Below, in pieces: positions 6,423 through 16,200 of a DNA stretch of 17,724 nt (position 1 is the first letter of the stretch; every line of letters starts with the position of its first letter). The notes beneath the pieces are model-generated. The model saw only the letters and a list, made by a program, of their open reading frames with translations, made no database searches and was not told the DNA's origin. The stretch spans positions 1 through 17,724 of the forward strand of contig CAJUIM010000077.1 of NCBI GenBank assembly GCA_910586275.1, given 5' to 3'. The stretch comes from an uncultured Lachnospiraceae bacterium. Lineage in GTDB: Bacteria; Bacillota; Clostridia; Lachnospirales; Lachnospiraceae. A program made the position numbers and the translations under genes.

Positions 6423-7466
6423 ATGCGGATGATGTGGATTATCGGTAATGTATGGGGGAATGTATGGAATGGAAATGATTTGCAGAATAACGGCATGCGC
6501 AACGGCAGTCCCAAAGCGTGCGGCTTCCGGGAGGGAAATCCGGGAGGACGGAAAGGGCATGCCGGACGATCTGCCTTATATGCGGCATCTGCCGTATTGA
6601 TGCTTTTGCTTACGGCGTGCAGCAGCAAAGAGACGGTTTTGCTGGAGGAAGAGGATCTTGTCAGGATGACGGCCGATTGTGCTGCGGAGAATGTGGCGGA
6701 GAGCCGGGCGGCCGAGACGGCGAAAGAGGAAGAAGAAAGCCGGAAACAGCAGGAGGAAGCGGCACAGAAGGCAGCTTCCGATGCAGAAGCCGGAGGGCAG
6801 GCAGCGGGGAGTCGGCCGGAGGAAAGCCGTGCGGCAGGGCAGGCACAGGCCTCCTCGCTGTTTGTACATATTTGCGGTGAGGTAAAGAATCCGGGAGTGT
6901 ATGAACTTCCGGCAGGCAGCCGTATTTTTGAGGCAGTGGAGGCGGCAGGAGGCTTTACCGAGGACGCATGGGAAAGCTATGTCAATCTTGCCTTGGAACT
7001 GACTGACGGATGGAAAGTGGAAATCCCGGCTTCCGGGGCGGGAGAAGCATCGGAGGCAGCAGCTGAGCCGGATGGCGGAAAGGAAGCAGGCGGAATTTCT
7101 TCCCCCGGAACCATTGCCGTAAGTCTTGGGGACGGCATGGGAGACATCTACGGCGGAGAAGGAAAGGCAGGAGATACGGCAGGGATAACGCAGAACATGG
7201 CGGGGATCACAGGGAAGGCAGAAGAAGCGGAAGATACGGCGGGAACAGGGGAAAATGCCGGCGGACTGGTGAATATCAACACTGCCTCGAAGCAGGAACT
7301 GTGCAGCCTGACGGGCATCGGTGAGAGCCGCGCGGAGAGCATTATTTCTTACCGGGAGCAAAACGGCGGATTTCAGAAGATAGAGGATATTATGAAGGTG
7401 GACGGCATCAAAGACGGGATGTTTTCCAAAATAAAAGATAAGATTTGTGTCAGAGGTGTGGAATGA
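6423..7466 (+). CDS. comEA: ComEA-like lipoprotein with SLBB and helix-hairpin-helix domains
   Basis: ComEA binds incoming double-stranded DNA at the cell surface and passes it to ComEC. The 347-residue product has an unusually long N-terminal extension, then a hydrophobic segment ending in the lipobox LLLTAC (Cys66). A Glu/Ala/Gln-rich spacer follows. An SLBB domain spans about 147-199 (VHICGEVKNPGVYELPAGS...EAAGGF). A Gly/Ala-rich linker with AGIT/DTAG near-repeats covers about 200-280. The C-terminal helix-hairpin-helix is at about 282-345 (VNINTASKQEL..LTGIGESRAESIISYREQNGGF). SLBB plus HhH is the classical ComEA order, but most ComEA proteins have a transmembrane anchor rather than a lipid. 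ATG 6423 is chosen for its GAAAGGG site (6411-6417); ATG 6495 is an alternative, and ATG 6399 has no usable spacing. The stop overlaps the next start in ATGA (7463-7466), indicating translational coupling to the response regulator. Confidence 0.85.
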   Translation: MRMMWIIGNVWGNVWNGNDLQNNGMRNGSPKACGFREGNPGGRKGHAGRSALYAASAVLMLLLTACSSKETVLLEEEDLVRMTADCAAENVAESRAAETAKEEEESRKQQEEAAQKAASDAEAGGQAAGSRPEESRAAGQAQASSLFVHICGEVKNPGVYELPAGSRIFEAVEAAGGFTEDAWESYVNLALELTDGWKVEIPASGAGEASEAAAEPDGGKEAGGISSPGTIAVSLGDGMGDIYGGEGKAGDTAGITQNMAGITGKAEEAEDTAGTGENAGGLVNINTASKQELCSLTGIGESRAESIISYREQNGGFQKIEDIMKVDGIKDGMFSKIKDKICVRGVE

Positions 7467-8149
7467 GCAAGAGAGTGTTGGTCGTAGATGATGAAAAACT
7501 GATTGTAAAGGGAATTCGCTTCAGCTTGGAACAGGACGGGATGGAAGTGGACTGTGCTTACGATGGGGAAGAGGCGTTGGAACTGGCAAAGGATAAGAAT
7601 TATGATATTATTTTGCTGGATGTGATGCTGCCGAAGCTGACCGGCTTCGAGGTATGCCAGCAAATCCGGGAGTTTTCCGATGTCCCGGTTGTTATGCTCA
7701 CTGCAAAAGGGGATGATATGGATAAAATACTCGGACTGGAATACGGTGCGGACGATTATATTACGAAACCGTTCAATATTCTGGAAGTAAAGGCACGGAT
7801 CAAAGCTATTATGCGCAGAACCAACAGTAAGGACAGCGCAAAGGAGTCCGCGAAAGTCATTGAAAGCAAAGATATGAAGCTGGACTGTGAGGGCAGGCGC
7901 GTATATATCAATGAAAGGGAGATCAACTTAACGGCCAAGGAATTTGAAGTATTGGAACTTCTCATGCTGAATCCCAACAAAGTATACAGCAGGGAAAATC
8001 TGCTGAAAATTGTATGGGGAAGCGATTATCCGGGAGATGTGCGGACGGTGGACGTACATATCCGGCGGCTGAGGGAAAAAATAGAAAGCAGCCCCAGCGA
8101 GCCGAAATATGTGCATACGAAATGGGGAGTCGGATACTATTTTGCGTAA
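7463..8149 (+). CDS. OmpR/PhoB-family response regulator
   Basis: The 228-residue protein has a receiver domain with acidic pocket D9/D10, phospho-acceptor D53 (ILLDVMLPKLTGFEV), T80 and K102 (DDYITKPF). A C-terminal winged helix follows (INLTAKEFEVLELL...YSRENLLKIVWG...VDVHIRRLREKIE...GVGYYFA). It would bind DNA as a phosphorylated dimer. Its closest relatives by feel are the WalR/PhoP-like regulators of Firmicutes. ATG 7463 overlaps the comEA stop codon, and GAGGTG (7453-7458) is the ribosome site; an in-frame GTG at 7445 is inside comEA and unlikely. The cognate kinase follows after 17 nt. Targets are unknown; enclosure by comEA and comEC suggests, but does not prove, a link to the cell envelope or DNA uptake. 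Confidence 0.95.
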   Translation: MSKRVLVVDDEKLIVKGIRFSLEQDGMEVDCAYDGEEALELAKDKNYDIILLDVMLPKLTGFEVCQQIREFSDVPVVMLTAKGDDMDKILGLEYGADDYITKPFNILEVKARIKAIMRRTNSKDSAKESAKVIESKDMKLDCEGRRVYINEREINLTAKEFEVLELLMLNPNKVYSRENLLKIVWGSDYPGDVRTVDVHIRRLREKIESSPSEPKYVHTKWGVGYYFA

Positions 8150-8166
8150 ATGAGCGGAGCCTTACC

Positions 8167-9675
8167 ATGGATATAAAAATCAGGAATATTTTGAACCAGC
8201 TAAAAATCCTCAGAAGCCTGAAAGCACGGATTTTTATCATTGTTTTTTTGATTGGGATTATACCCAGCGTCGTCATGCGCTACGGCATACTGAACAGCTA
8301 TGAGGACAGAGCCGTCAGCCTGAGAACTTCGGATGTACAGAGGCAGCTGAATATCATTGCCGATCATCTGATTGCCTACAATTATTTGTCGGACAGTTCT
8401 TCTGAGGTAATCAGCGCGGAACTGGAGCAGCTTTCCAATCTGTATGACGGACGGGTGATTATTATCAATGCCAATCTGAAGGTGGTTCGGGACACATACG
8501 GCATCAGCGAAGGGAAAACGATGATTTCGGAGGATGTGGTTAAGTGCATGAAAGACGGAACCGGCAGCTCAAGCTTCAACAATGAGTATGACTATATTGA
8601 ATTCATAACGCCCATATTGGAAAAGGTGCCTGCGGTAAAGCCTGCGGAAGGAGAAAAAGCGACAGCAGGGCATAAGGAGAAAGATGTAATCCGGGGAGTG
8701 ATGCTGACCAGCGTATCCACGGACAGCATTGTGGTGACTTTGGATATTTTAAGCCGGAAAGCGTTGATTATGGAAATAATGATGCTGTCCGTAATTTTTG
8801 TCATTGCCATTTTACTGGCGAAAATATTGATGAAGCCTTTTGAGCGGGTGACGAATGCCATCAGTGAGGCGAAGGAAGGGTTTGCGGATGAGCCGGTTTC
8901 CGTGCCGGATTATCTGGAGACGGAGCACATTATGGATGCCTTTAACGAATTGCTGGCTCGTATGAAGGCGTTGGACACCTCCAGACAGGAGTTTGTGTCC
9001 AATGTGTCCCATGAACTGAAGACTCCTATTACATCCGTGAAGGTACTGGCGGATTCCCTGCTGGCGCAGGAGGATGTGCCGGCGGAACTGTACCGGGAAT
9101 TTATGGTGGACATTGCGGAGGAAATAGACAGGGAAGATAAGATTATCAATGATTTGCTGTCCATGGTGAAAATGGATAAGAAAGTGGCCACCATGAATAT
9201 CAGTGTGGTGGATATCAATGCCTTGACGGAAATCGTGCTGAAGCGGCTGCGCCCCATTGCACGCAGAAGGGATATTGAAATCGTGCTGGAAAGCAACCGT
9301 GCCGTTACGGCGGAGGTGGATGAGGTTAAAATGACGCTGATTCTTACCAATCTGGTGGAAAATGCCATTAAGTACAACAAGGAACAGGGTGCGGTTAAGG
9401 TAGTGCTGGATGCGGATCACCAATTTTTTACGCTGGAAATTATCGATACGGGAATGGGCATTCCGGAAGACTCACTGGAGCATATTTATGAAAGGTTTTA
9501 CCGTGTGGATAAGTCTCATTCCAGGGAAATCGGCGGAACCGGGCTGGGGCTGGCGATTACCAGAAATGCGGTGCTGCTGCACAGAGGCTCCATAAAGGTA
9601 TCCAGTGCGGAAGGAGAAGGAACTACATTCACGGTGAAGATACCGCTTAGCTATGCGGCATTGGAGCGCGTCTGA
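8167..9675 (+). CDS. Membrane sensor histidine kinase (HAMP, HisKA, HATPase)
   Basis: The 502-residue kinase has a transmembrane helix near residues 21-37, an extracellular sensor of about 160 residues, and a second helix near 199-222. A HAMP linker follows, then the HisKA motif NVSHELKTPITS with phospho-accepting H282. The catalytic domain has the N box (NLVENAIKYN), G1 (DTGMGIP), F box (YERFYRV) and G2 (GGTGLGLA). It should phosphorylate the regulator encoded just upstream. The sensor region has no domain I can name. The ATG at 8167 is preferred: GCGGAG (8154-8159) is seven bases upstream, and any earlier start in this frame would overlap the regulator gene heavily. The downstream GerMN lipoprotein, 46 nt away, is a plausible partner of the extracellular part. 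The layout is WalK-like, but no PAS domain is evident. Confidence 0.95.
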   Translation: MDIKIRNILNQLKILRSLKARIFIIVFLIGIIPSVVMRYGILNSYEDRAVSLRTSDVQRQLNIIADHLIAYNYLSDSSSEVISAELEQLSNLYDGRVIIINANLKVVRDTYGISEGKTMISEDVVKCMKDGTGSSSFNNEYDYIEFITPILEKVPAVKPAEGEKATAGHKEKDVIRGVMLTSVSTDSIVVTLDILSRKALIMEIMMLSVIFVIAILLAKILMKPFERVTNAISEAKEGFADEPVSVPDYLETEHIMDAFNELLARMKALDTSRQEFVSNVSHELKTPITSVKVLADSLLAQEDVPAELYREFMVDIAEEIDREDKIINDLLSMVKMDKKVATMNISVVDINALTEIVLKRLRPIARRRDIEIVLESNRAVTAEVDEVKMTLILTNLVENAIKYNKEQGAVKVVLDADHQFFTLEIIDTGMGIPEDSLEHIYERFYRVDKSHSREIGGTGLGLAITRNAVLLHRGSIKVSSAEGEGTTFTVKIPLSYAALERV

Positions 9676-9721
9676 GGATGCTTCGGCAGAAGGATTCAGG
9701 CCGGCGAGGAAGGAGTACGGC

Positions 9722-10663
9722 ATGAAAAAGAAATGGATATTGCTTTGTCTGGTACTGATGATCCTGTTGGCGGCCGTGTCATGCGGAAACGAGGAACAGA
9801 CAGATGAGGGCATGAAATATAATATTTATGTGCTGAATAAAGAAGAGACGAGAATTCATCCGAAAGAATATATGGCACAGGGGACGGAACAGGAAGCCTT
9901 AATTGAGGAATTGCTGACACAGCTGACGGAGACTCCGGAAAAATTGGATTATCGGGCGCCTCTGTCCGGGAATTTTGAATTATTGGGCTATACTTTGGAG
10001 GAAAAGCAGCTGGTCCTGAATTTTGATGAGCAGTACAAAGGACTGTCCCCGACAACGGAAGTGCTTGCCCGGGCGGCGGTGGTCCGGACGATGACACAGA
10101 TCAAAGGGATTGACTATGTATCCTTTCAGGTACGTTCCGCACCGCTGACAGATTTGGCAGGAAATGTCATTGGCATTATGTCCGCCGATATGTTCATTGA
10201 TAATGCGGAAAGTGAGATAAACTCTGCGGAGAAAGTGAAGGTCAGGCTGTATTTTGCCAATGAGGCAGGGGACAAGCTGATAGAGACGAACAGGACGTTG
10301 GTGTACAACAGCAATACCAATGTTTCTATGGAGAGACTGGTGGTGGAACAGCTGATCGGAGGTCCCAGTGAGCAGGTAAAGGATAAGGTGTTCCCTACTA
10401 TAAATCCGGATACAAAGATTATCAGCGTTACCGTGAGGGACGGTACCTGCTATGTCAATCTGAGTGAGAGCTTTCTTACCCAGATATACAGTGTCACTTC
10501 GGAAGTTACGATTTATTCCATTGTAAATTCACTGGTGGAACTTTCCAATATAAATAGAGTGCAGATAGCGGTCAACGGCGATTCCAATGTGATGTTCCGT
10601 GAAAATACAAGCCTTGCGGTAACATATGGGCGGAATCTGGATATTGTGACTACTACTTATTGA
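9722..10663 (+). CDS. Lipoprotein with two GerMN domains
   Basis: The 313-residue protein opens with MKKKW, a hydrophobic stretch and a lipobox-like AVSC (Cys near 21), so it is probably a surface lipoprotein. Two GerMN-type repeats follow, at about residues 57-145 (EALIEELLTQLTETPE...LVLNFDEQYKGLSPTTE) and about 170-300 (RLYFANEAGDKLI...MERLVVEQLIGGP...CYVNLSESF...IYSIVNSLVEL). GerMN is found in the germination protein GerM and in actinobacterial LpqB, the lipoprotein partner of kinase MtrB. ATG 9722 has a strong AGGAG (9711-9715) with six bases of spacing; the in-frame ATG at 9653 overlaps the kinase gene. Its position directly after the kinase suggests a role in modulating signal sensing. 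A separate cell-wall or sporulation role is possible. Confidence 0.88.
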   Translation: MKKKWILLCLVLMILLAAVSCGNEEQTDEGMKYNIYVLNKEETRIHPKEYMAQGTEQEALIEELLTQLTETPEKLDYRAPLSGNFELLGYTLEEKQLVLNFDEQYKGLSPTTEVLARAAVVRTMTQIKGIDYVSFQVRSAPLTDLAGNVIGIMSADMFIDNAESEINSAEKVKVRLYFANEAGDKLIETNRTLVYNSNTNVSMERLVVEQLIGGPSEQVKDKVFPTINPDTKIISVTVRDGTCYVNLSESFLTQIYSVTSEVTIYSIVNSLVELSNINRVQIAVNGDSNVMFRENTSLAVTYGRNLDIVTTTY

Positions 10664-10677
10664 AAGGAGGAGTGTCT

Positions 10678-10743
10678 GTGCGTGATCGGCGGCAGGCGGC
10701 TTTGGCTGCGGGACATGCGCTGTGGCGCACAGACCGGAGATAA
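10678..10743 (+). CDS. Possible 21-codon leader ORF before comEC
   Basis: The strongest ribosome site in this intergenic stretch, AAAGGAGG (10663-10670), overlaps the GerMN stop codon. It is not used by comEC, whose ATG lies 75 nt further on. Seven bases after it a GTG opens a 21-codon frame, rich in Arg and Ala, that ends with TAA at 10741-10743, two bases before the comEC ATG. This geometry suits translational coupling. The GTG start and missing homology make the peptide itself uncertain. A GTG at 10682 in another frame, which runs into comEC to 10894, is the competing reading. Confidence 0.35.
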   Translation: MRDRRQAALAAGHALWRTDRR

Positions 10744-10745
10744 AA

Positions 10746-13097
10746 ATGAGAAGACCTTTGTGTTTGCTTTGTATGGTCTTTATCGGCGTGCTTGTGTTCT
10801 GCCTGTGGCGGATGCCCGGACCCAAACCGGATTTTGGGGAATGGGAAGGGCAGAGAGTGACGGCAGAAGGGCAAGTATACAAAAAGGAATATAAGGCGCA
10901 AAAGTTTGGCTCCGGCCGGACATTGGTGGTTTATTTAAAGGCGGTACATATCTTGGAAGGGTTCGGTCAGAACCCAAATGCATCGGAACCATCGGAAAAT
11001 AAAGCGATGCAGTCAGAACAAATTTCCCGAAATGAGATTGAAAATATAATATGTTATATGGAAGACGGCGATTGTGTCATGCCGGAAATAGGAACTTTGC
11101 TGCGGGTAGACGGCAAAGTGCGCTGTTTTTCCCCGGCCGGAAATAAAGGGGAATTCGATATGGAGGAATACTACCGGATAAGGAAGCTGTCTTTCCGGCT
11201 GGAAAAAGCCCGGATGCTGGCTTACGGAGGGAAAGCCAGTGTGCTTGGCGAAGGGCTGTTCCGGCTGAAAACACATTTTGCCCAGGTATTGGAAAGGGCA
11301 TTTCCGGAAAAAGAGGCTTCCGTTATGAAGGCCATGCTTTTGGGTGAGAAGGACGGGCTGGACGGAGAAATAAAAAAACTTTACACGGATAGTTCCGTTA
11401 TACATATACTGAGTATATCCGGCCTGCATATTTCCGTCATCGGCATGGGGCTGTACCGGATCTTGCGCAAAATCGGGCTGTCCGTGAAAGCAGGGGCGGT
11501 TCTGTCTGCGGGGCTGATATGCTGCTATGGAATGATGACTGGCATGAGCCTGTCGGCGGCGCGGGCAATTTTCATGTTTCTGCTGCATCTGACGGCAGAT
11601 ATGGCAGGACGCACTTATGATATGCTGACGGCATTGGCGTTGGCTGCTGCGGTTTTGCTGTCGGATCAGCCATTGTATATACATTACAGCGGATTTCTGT
11701 TTTCTTTCGGCGCAGTGGCATCCATCGGTCTGCTGCTTCCTGCATTATATAAAGAAAAGCGTCCGGAGAGAAAGAAACGGTTTGGGAAGCTGAAGCAGGC
11801 GGCGGCTGCCGGCGGAGCAGTGACATTGGGCACGCTGCCCGTACATCTGATGTTTTATTATCAATTTCCATGGTATTCCTTTCTGCTGAATCTGGCAGTG
11901 ATTCCCCTTATGCCTATTGTGATGGCAGACGGTCTGTTCTGCATGTTGGTTGGCTGCTTTGCGCCTGCATGGGCTGAAGCCGCAGGATATATAGGACGGG
12001 CAATTCTTTGGTTTTATGAGCAGTGCTGCCTATGGGGCGGCAGGATTCCCTATGGGGTGATTCGAAGCGGCAGGCCGGAAAACTGGCAGATTACCGTATA
12101 TGTGATGCTGTTGGCTGTTTTGGCGGCTGCAGTGCATATAGGGAGGGGAAAGCTGACGGCATTCTGGAAATATCAGTGGATACTGGCAGCCTTATGTCTT
12201 TTGTTTCTCCGGACGGAAAGAGGGCTTCAGGTTACCATGCTGGATGTGGGGCAGGGGGACTGCATTCATATCCGCAGCGGGGAAGGGAAACATTACCTGA
12301 TTGACGGAGGGAGTTCCACAAGAAGCGGAGCGGAGGAATATCAGATTCTGCCCTATCTGAAACAGGAAGGGGTAAAAAAGCTGGAGGCGGTTTTTGTCAC
12401 TCACTCGGACAGCGATCATTGCAACGCCGTGCTTGGCATGCTGGAAGAACATCCCGCGGAGGGAATCGCTATGGGGAGCCTGATACTGCCTGCGGTCAGC
12501 GCGGAGAGTGCGGACGGAAAGTATAGGGAATTGGCAGAACTGGCGGAGGAAAAGGGAGTGACGGTGCAGTATATGAGCCGTGGCCAATATATGGAGGACG
12601 GACAAATGCGCCTCACATGCATGCATCCGGGAAGAGGATATGATACCCGGGAGCCGAATGAATATTCTCTGGTACTGCTGTTGGAATACGGCGGTTTTAC
12701 CGGGCTGTTTACCGGGGATGTGGAAGGAGACGGGGAAGAAGAGGCATGGGGGTATATGCAGGCATATTTGTCGGCACGGCATAAAGAAGGAGGGAAAAGG
12801 GAGGGAGCAGAAAAAGGAGAAAGCACGGATCTGCCGGCTGCAGGACAGGATAGGCTGACTATGCTGAAAGTAGCGCATCACGGTTCCGCATATTCCACCA
12901 AGGAAGAGATGCTGTCCGCATTGCGCCCCCGTTTGGCCTTTATCTCCTGCGGCAAGAACAACGGCTACGGACACCCCCATACGGAATTGCTGGAACGGCT
13001 GGAAAATGCAGGCTGCCGGATCTTTGTCACTGCCCGCTGCGGGGCAGTGAGCGTGGGGACGGACGGGGAGAAAATATGGGTGGAAGAGTTCCGGTGA
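10746..13097 (+). CDS. comEC: DNA-uptake channel protein ComEC/Rec2
   Basis: ComEC forms the membrane channel that carries single-stranded DNA into the cell during transformation. The 783-residue product is full length. It starts with a hydrophobic segment (CLLCMVFIGVLVFCLW). An OB-like DUF4131 region ends near GEFDMEEYYRIRKL. The multi-helix Competence domain (about 190-450) begins with the family motif HILSISGLHISVIGMG. A metallo-beta-lactamase domain starts near 495 (TMLDVGQGDCIHI) and includes H553-S-D555-S-D557-H558, FTGDVEGDGEEEAW, and VAHHGSAYST with H711/H712. These match the metal-site motifs of ComEC domains thought to degrade the non-transported strand. ATG 10746 has GGAG six bases upstream; GTG 10722 is an alternative. 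It closes the cluster that begins with comEA. No comEB or holA is adjacent. Whether the host is naturally competent is unknown. Confidence 0.93.
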   Translation: MRRPLCLLCMVFIGVLVFCLWRMPGPKPDFGEWEGQRVTAEGQVYKKEYKAQKFGSGRTLVVYLKAVHILEGFGQNPNASEPSENKAMQSEQISRNEIENIICYMEDGDCVMPEIGTLLRVDGKVRCFSPAGNKGEFDMEEYYRIRKLSFRLEKARMLAYGGKASVLGEGLFRLKTHFAQVLERAFPEKEASVMKAMLLGEKDGLDGEIKKLYTDSSVIHILSISGLHISVIGMGLYRILRKIGLSVKAGAVLSAGLICCYGMMTGMSLSAARAIFMFLLHLTADMAGRTYDMLTALALAAAVLLSDQPLYIHYSGFLFSFGAVASIGLLLPALYKEKRPERKKRFGKLKQAAAAGGAVTLGTLPVHLMFYYQFPWYSFLLNLAVIPLMPIVMADGLFCMLVGCFAPAWAEAAGYIGRAILWFYEQCCLWGGRIPYGVIRSGRPENWQITVYVMLLAVLAAAVHIGRGKLTAFWKYQWILAALCLLFLRTERGLQVTMLDVGQGDCIHIRSGEGKHYLIDGGSSTRSGAEEYQILPYLKQEGVKKLEAVFVTHSDSDHCNAVLGMLEEHPAEGIAMGSLILPAVSAESADGKYRELAELAEEKGVTVQYMSRGQYMEDGQMRLTCMHPGRGYDTREPNEYSLVLLLEYGGFTGLFTGDVEGDGEEEAWGYMQAYLSARHKEGGKREGAEKGESTDLPAAGQDRLTMLKVAHHGSAYSTKEEMLSALRPRLAFISCGKNNGYGHPHTELLERLENAGCRIFVTARCGAVSVGTDGEKIWVEEFR

Positions 13098-13150
13098 CGG
13101 AAAATCCGTAAAGCGTGCTGCCGGTCAGGGAAAACTCAAAAATGCATGGG

Positions 13151-13180
13151 TTGAAAGCGAACTGAAATATCATGTATAAT
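13151..13180 (+). promoter_or_regulatory. Sigma-A promoter of the SNF2 helicase gene
   Basis: TTGAAA (13151-13156) and a perfect TATAAT (13175-13180) are 18 nt apart. Transcription would start near 13187, giving a leader of about 47 nt. The preceding comEC gene has no obvious intrinsic terminator, so read-through from upstream may also occur. Confidence 0.75.
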
Positions 13181-13233
13181 GGGTGTATGTAAAATGCTGG
13201 ACAGACGATAAGTAAGAGGAAGAGGAAATAAAT

Positions 13234-16200
13234 ATGCTGACAAATAATGATATCAGAAGGCTGACGGACAGTGCCGTTTATATGCGTGGAGCGGGATTGT
13301 ACAAGCATGGGGATGTGGATGATTTTTATGTGGAGAACATAGAGGACGGGGAATGGTATCTCGGTGCCAAAGTAATGGGGGGGAGCAAGTATGATGTGGA
13401 GATGATTTATGACGATAAAAGCGCAGGCCTGTCCCACAGCTTCTGTTCCTGTCCGGCATTTTCCAATTACGGCGGATTATGCAAACATTGCATTGCGGTT
13501 TTGCTGGAGTTTATAGATTATCAGGAAGCGCATCCGTTATTGTTTATGGATAGGCTTAAGGGGAATGGGAAAAAGAAACTGCCTGCGGAGGCAAAACGGA
13601 CAGAAACTACGCCGTTGATTAAGGAACTGCTGGTAAAGAATTTCATGCAGAAGACTTTTCCGGTGGTGCATAAAGATATGTACGGGAAAGTGCGTCTGGA
13701 GCCTTATCTGACACTTTCGGCCAGACAGCTGGAGGTGGAATTCCGTATCGGGATTTCCAAGATGTATGTGCTGAAGGATGTGTTTGAGTTTGAGAAAAAC
13801 ATGAAAGATGCGGTGCAGTATTCTTATGGGAAACAGCTGGAGTTCCTCCATATGAAAGAGGCATTTGCGCCGGAATCACAGAAAATGGCGGACTTTCTTA
13901 TCCGATGGGCGAAAAAAAATGCGGAACGTTTTCTTTCTTATTACAATTATTTCAATCCATACCGGCAGAATTATCAGAAAGTCAGAAAATTGGATCTGGA
14001 TGCAAGGGAATTGGAGGAATTTCTGGAAGCTACGGAATATAGGGAATTCTATGCGAACTGTTACGGCGAGGGTGAGAGAAAATGGAAAGTTACGCCGGAT
14101 AAGCCGGAAAGGAAGATGACGATTGAGGGAAAACCGGAGGGGATTGAAGTTTCCGTGAAGAAGATGCTGGGCTTCGTAGGGGAAAAGTATATTCTATATT
14201 TCCAGGAAGGGCTGATTTATCTTGTGGAGCGGGAGGAAGTGAGGAGCATTGAAGATTTTCTGCTCTGCATGGCTCAGGTGCCGGATTATAAAGCATTTAT
14301 CCGAAGAGAGGATGTGCCTGTTTTCTGCAGTCAGCTTTTGCCGGAACTGGAGAAATTTTATGAGTGCAGTACCAAGAACTTTGATGTGTCGGAGTATCTG
14401 CAGCCTCCGGTTACCTTTAAGATTTATCTGGATATGCCGCAGAAAGATTTTATCACTTGCAGGCTGTTTGCCGTTTACGGAGAAAACGGAGAGGAAAAAT
14501 ATAATTTATTTGGCGGGGAACAGGATAAGAATATAGGAGTGAGGGATATTTTCAAGGAACTGGAAACCAATCAGGCAGTCGCCTCTTATTTCAATGCCTA
14601 TGATGAAGCGGGGGGCATGATGGCTCTTTCCGGCGATGAGGGAAAACTGTATGATCTGTTGGCGGAAGGGATTCCGAAAATGCAGGAGATTGGGGAAGTG
14701 TTTGTCTCGGATGCACTGAAACGGATTCATGTGATGCCGGCTCCCAAAGTTTCCATGGGGATTTCTCTGGCCGGGGATATGCTGGAACTTTCCGTAAGCA
14801 CTGGGGACATGCCTATGGAGCAATTGGCGGAGATATTGTCCAGATACGACAGGAAGCGGAAATATTACCGGCTGAAAAACGGCAGTTTTGTGGATGTGGA
14901 GGACGGGGAACTGGGGATTCTGGCTCGCTTAAAGGACGAAATGTGCATTTCGGACAGGCAGATGAAACAGGATCACATTGTGCTGCCGAAGTTCCGGGCA
15001 TTGTATCTGGACGGGGAACTGAAGGCGAATCCCGCATTCGGGGCGGTGAAGGACCGGAATTTCAAGGAACTGGTGCGGAACATGAAAACGGTGGAGGACA
15101 ATGACTTTGAGATTCCCCCCAGTCTGGATGATATTATGCGGGAATATCAGAAAAAAGGTTTCCTATGGATTAAAACATTGAAGAGCAACGGGTTCGGCGG
15201 GATATTGGCGGATGACATGGGGCTTGGGAAGACATTGCAGGTAATCGCTTTCCTGCTGTCCGAATATATCGATGCCGCTCCCCAGGAAAACAAGAGATGC
15301 CTGATTGTGGCTCCTGCATCTTTGGTATTTAACTGGAGCAGCGAAATCGAGCGGTTTGCCCCTGCGCTGCATGTGAAGACTGTGACCGGCACTGCGGCAG
15401 AACGGAAGGAAATTATTTTGGATTCCGGGGAGCGGGATATCCTGCTGACTTCTTACGACTTGCTGAGACGGGATATTGAAAGCTATGAAGGCATCCGGTT
15501 TTACTGTCAAGTCATTGACGAAGCCCAGTATATCAAGAACCATAATACGCAGGCCGCAAAGGCGGTGAAGGAGATTGAGGCAGGATTCAGGCTGGCGCTT
15601 ACCGGCACGCCGGTGGAAAACCGGCTGAGTGAACTGTGGAGCATTTTTGACTATCTTATGCCGGGGTTTCTGTATGCTTATCAGCGTTTCCGGGAAAGCA
15701 TTGAGATTCCTGTGGTTCAGGGCGGCAGTGAAGAGGCAATGAAGAAGCTGCAGAAGCTGATCGGGCCTTTTGTGCTGCGCCGGCTGAAAAAGGACGTGCT
15801 GAAGGATTTGCCGGATAAACTGGAAGAGAATATGTATGCAAAGCTGGAAGGGGAGCAGCAGAAACTGTATGATGCCCATGTGCAGCGTATGCGTATGATG
15901 CTGGATAAGACAAGCGAAGAGGAATTCAGGACATCCAAGATACAGATTTTGGCGGAATTGACAAAACTCCGTCAGATATGCTGCGATCCTGCGCTTATTT
16001 TTGAGAATTACAAGGAAAATTCGGGGAAGATGGATTTGTGCATGGATTTGGTGCACAATGCAGTTAACGGAGGGCATAAGCTGCTGCTTTTTTCACAGTT
16101 TACTTCCATGCTGGATCGGATTAAGGCTGTGCTGGACCGGGAGGGAATCGGATGTTATATGCTGACCGGTGCCACACCAAAGGAAAAGAGGGTAAAGATG

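Noticed and set aside
10682..10894. 70-codon ORF overlapping the start of comEC
   Set aside because: Most of it is a shifted frame of comEC, and its distance to the ribosome site is less favourable than that of GTG 10678.
13097..13109. ACGGA-AAA-TCCGT hairpin as comEC terminator
   Set aside because: Only five base pairs, and no T-run follows.
15163..16077. 304-codon minus-strand ORF
   Set aside because: It lies wholly inside the SNF2 motor domain, lacks a ribosome site and has the His/Gln/Leu-rich composition of an antisense shadow.
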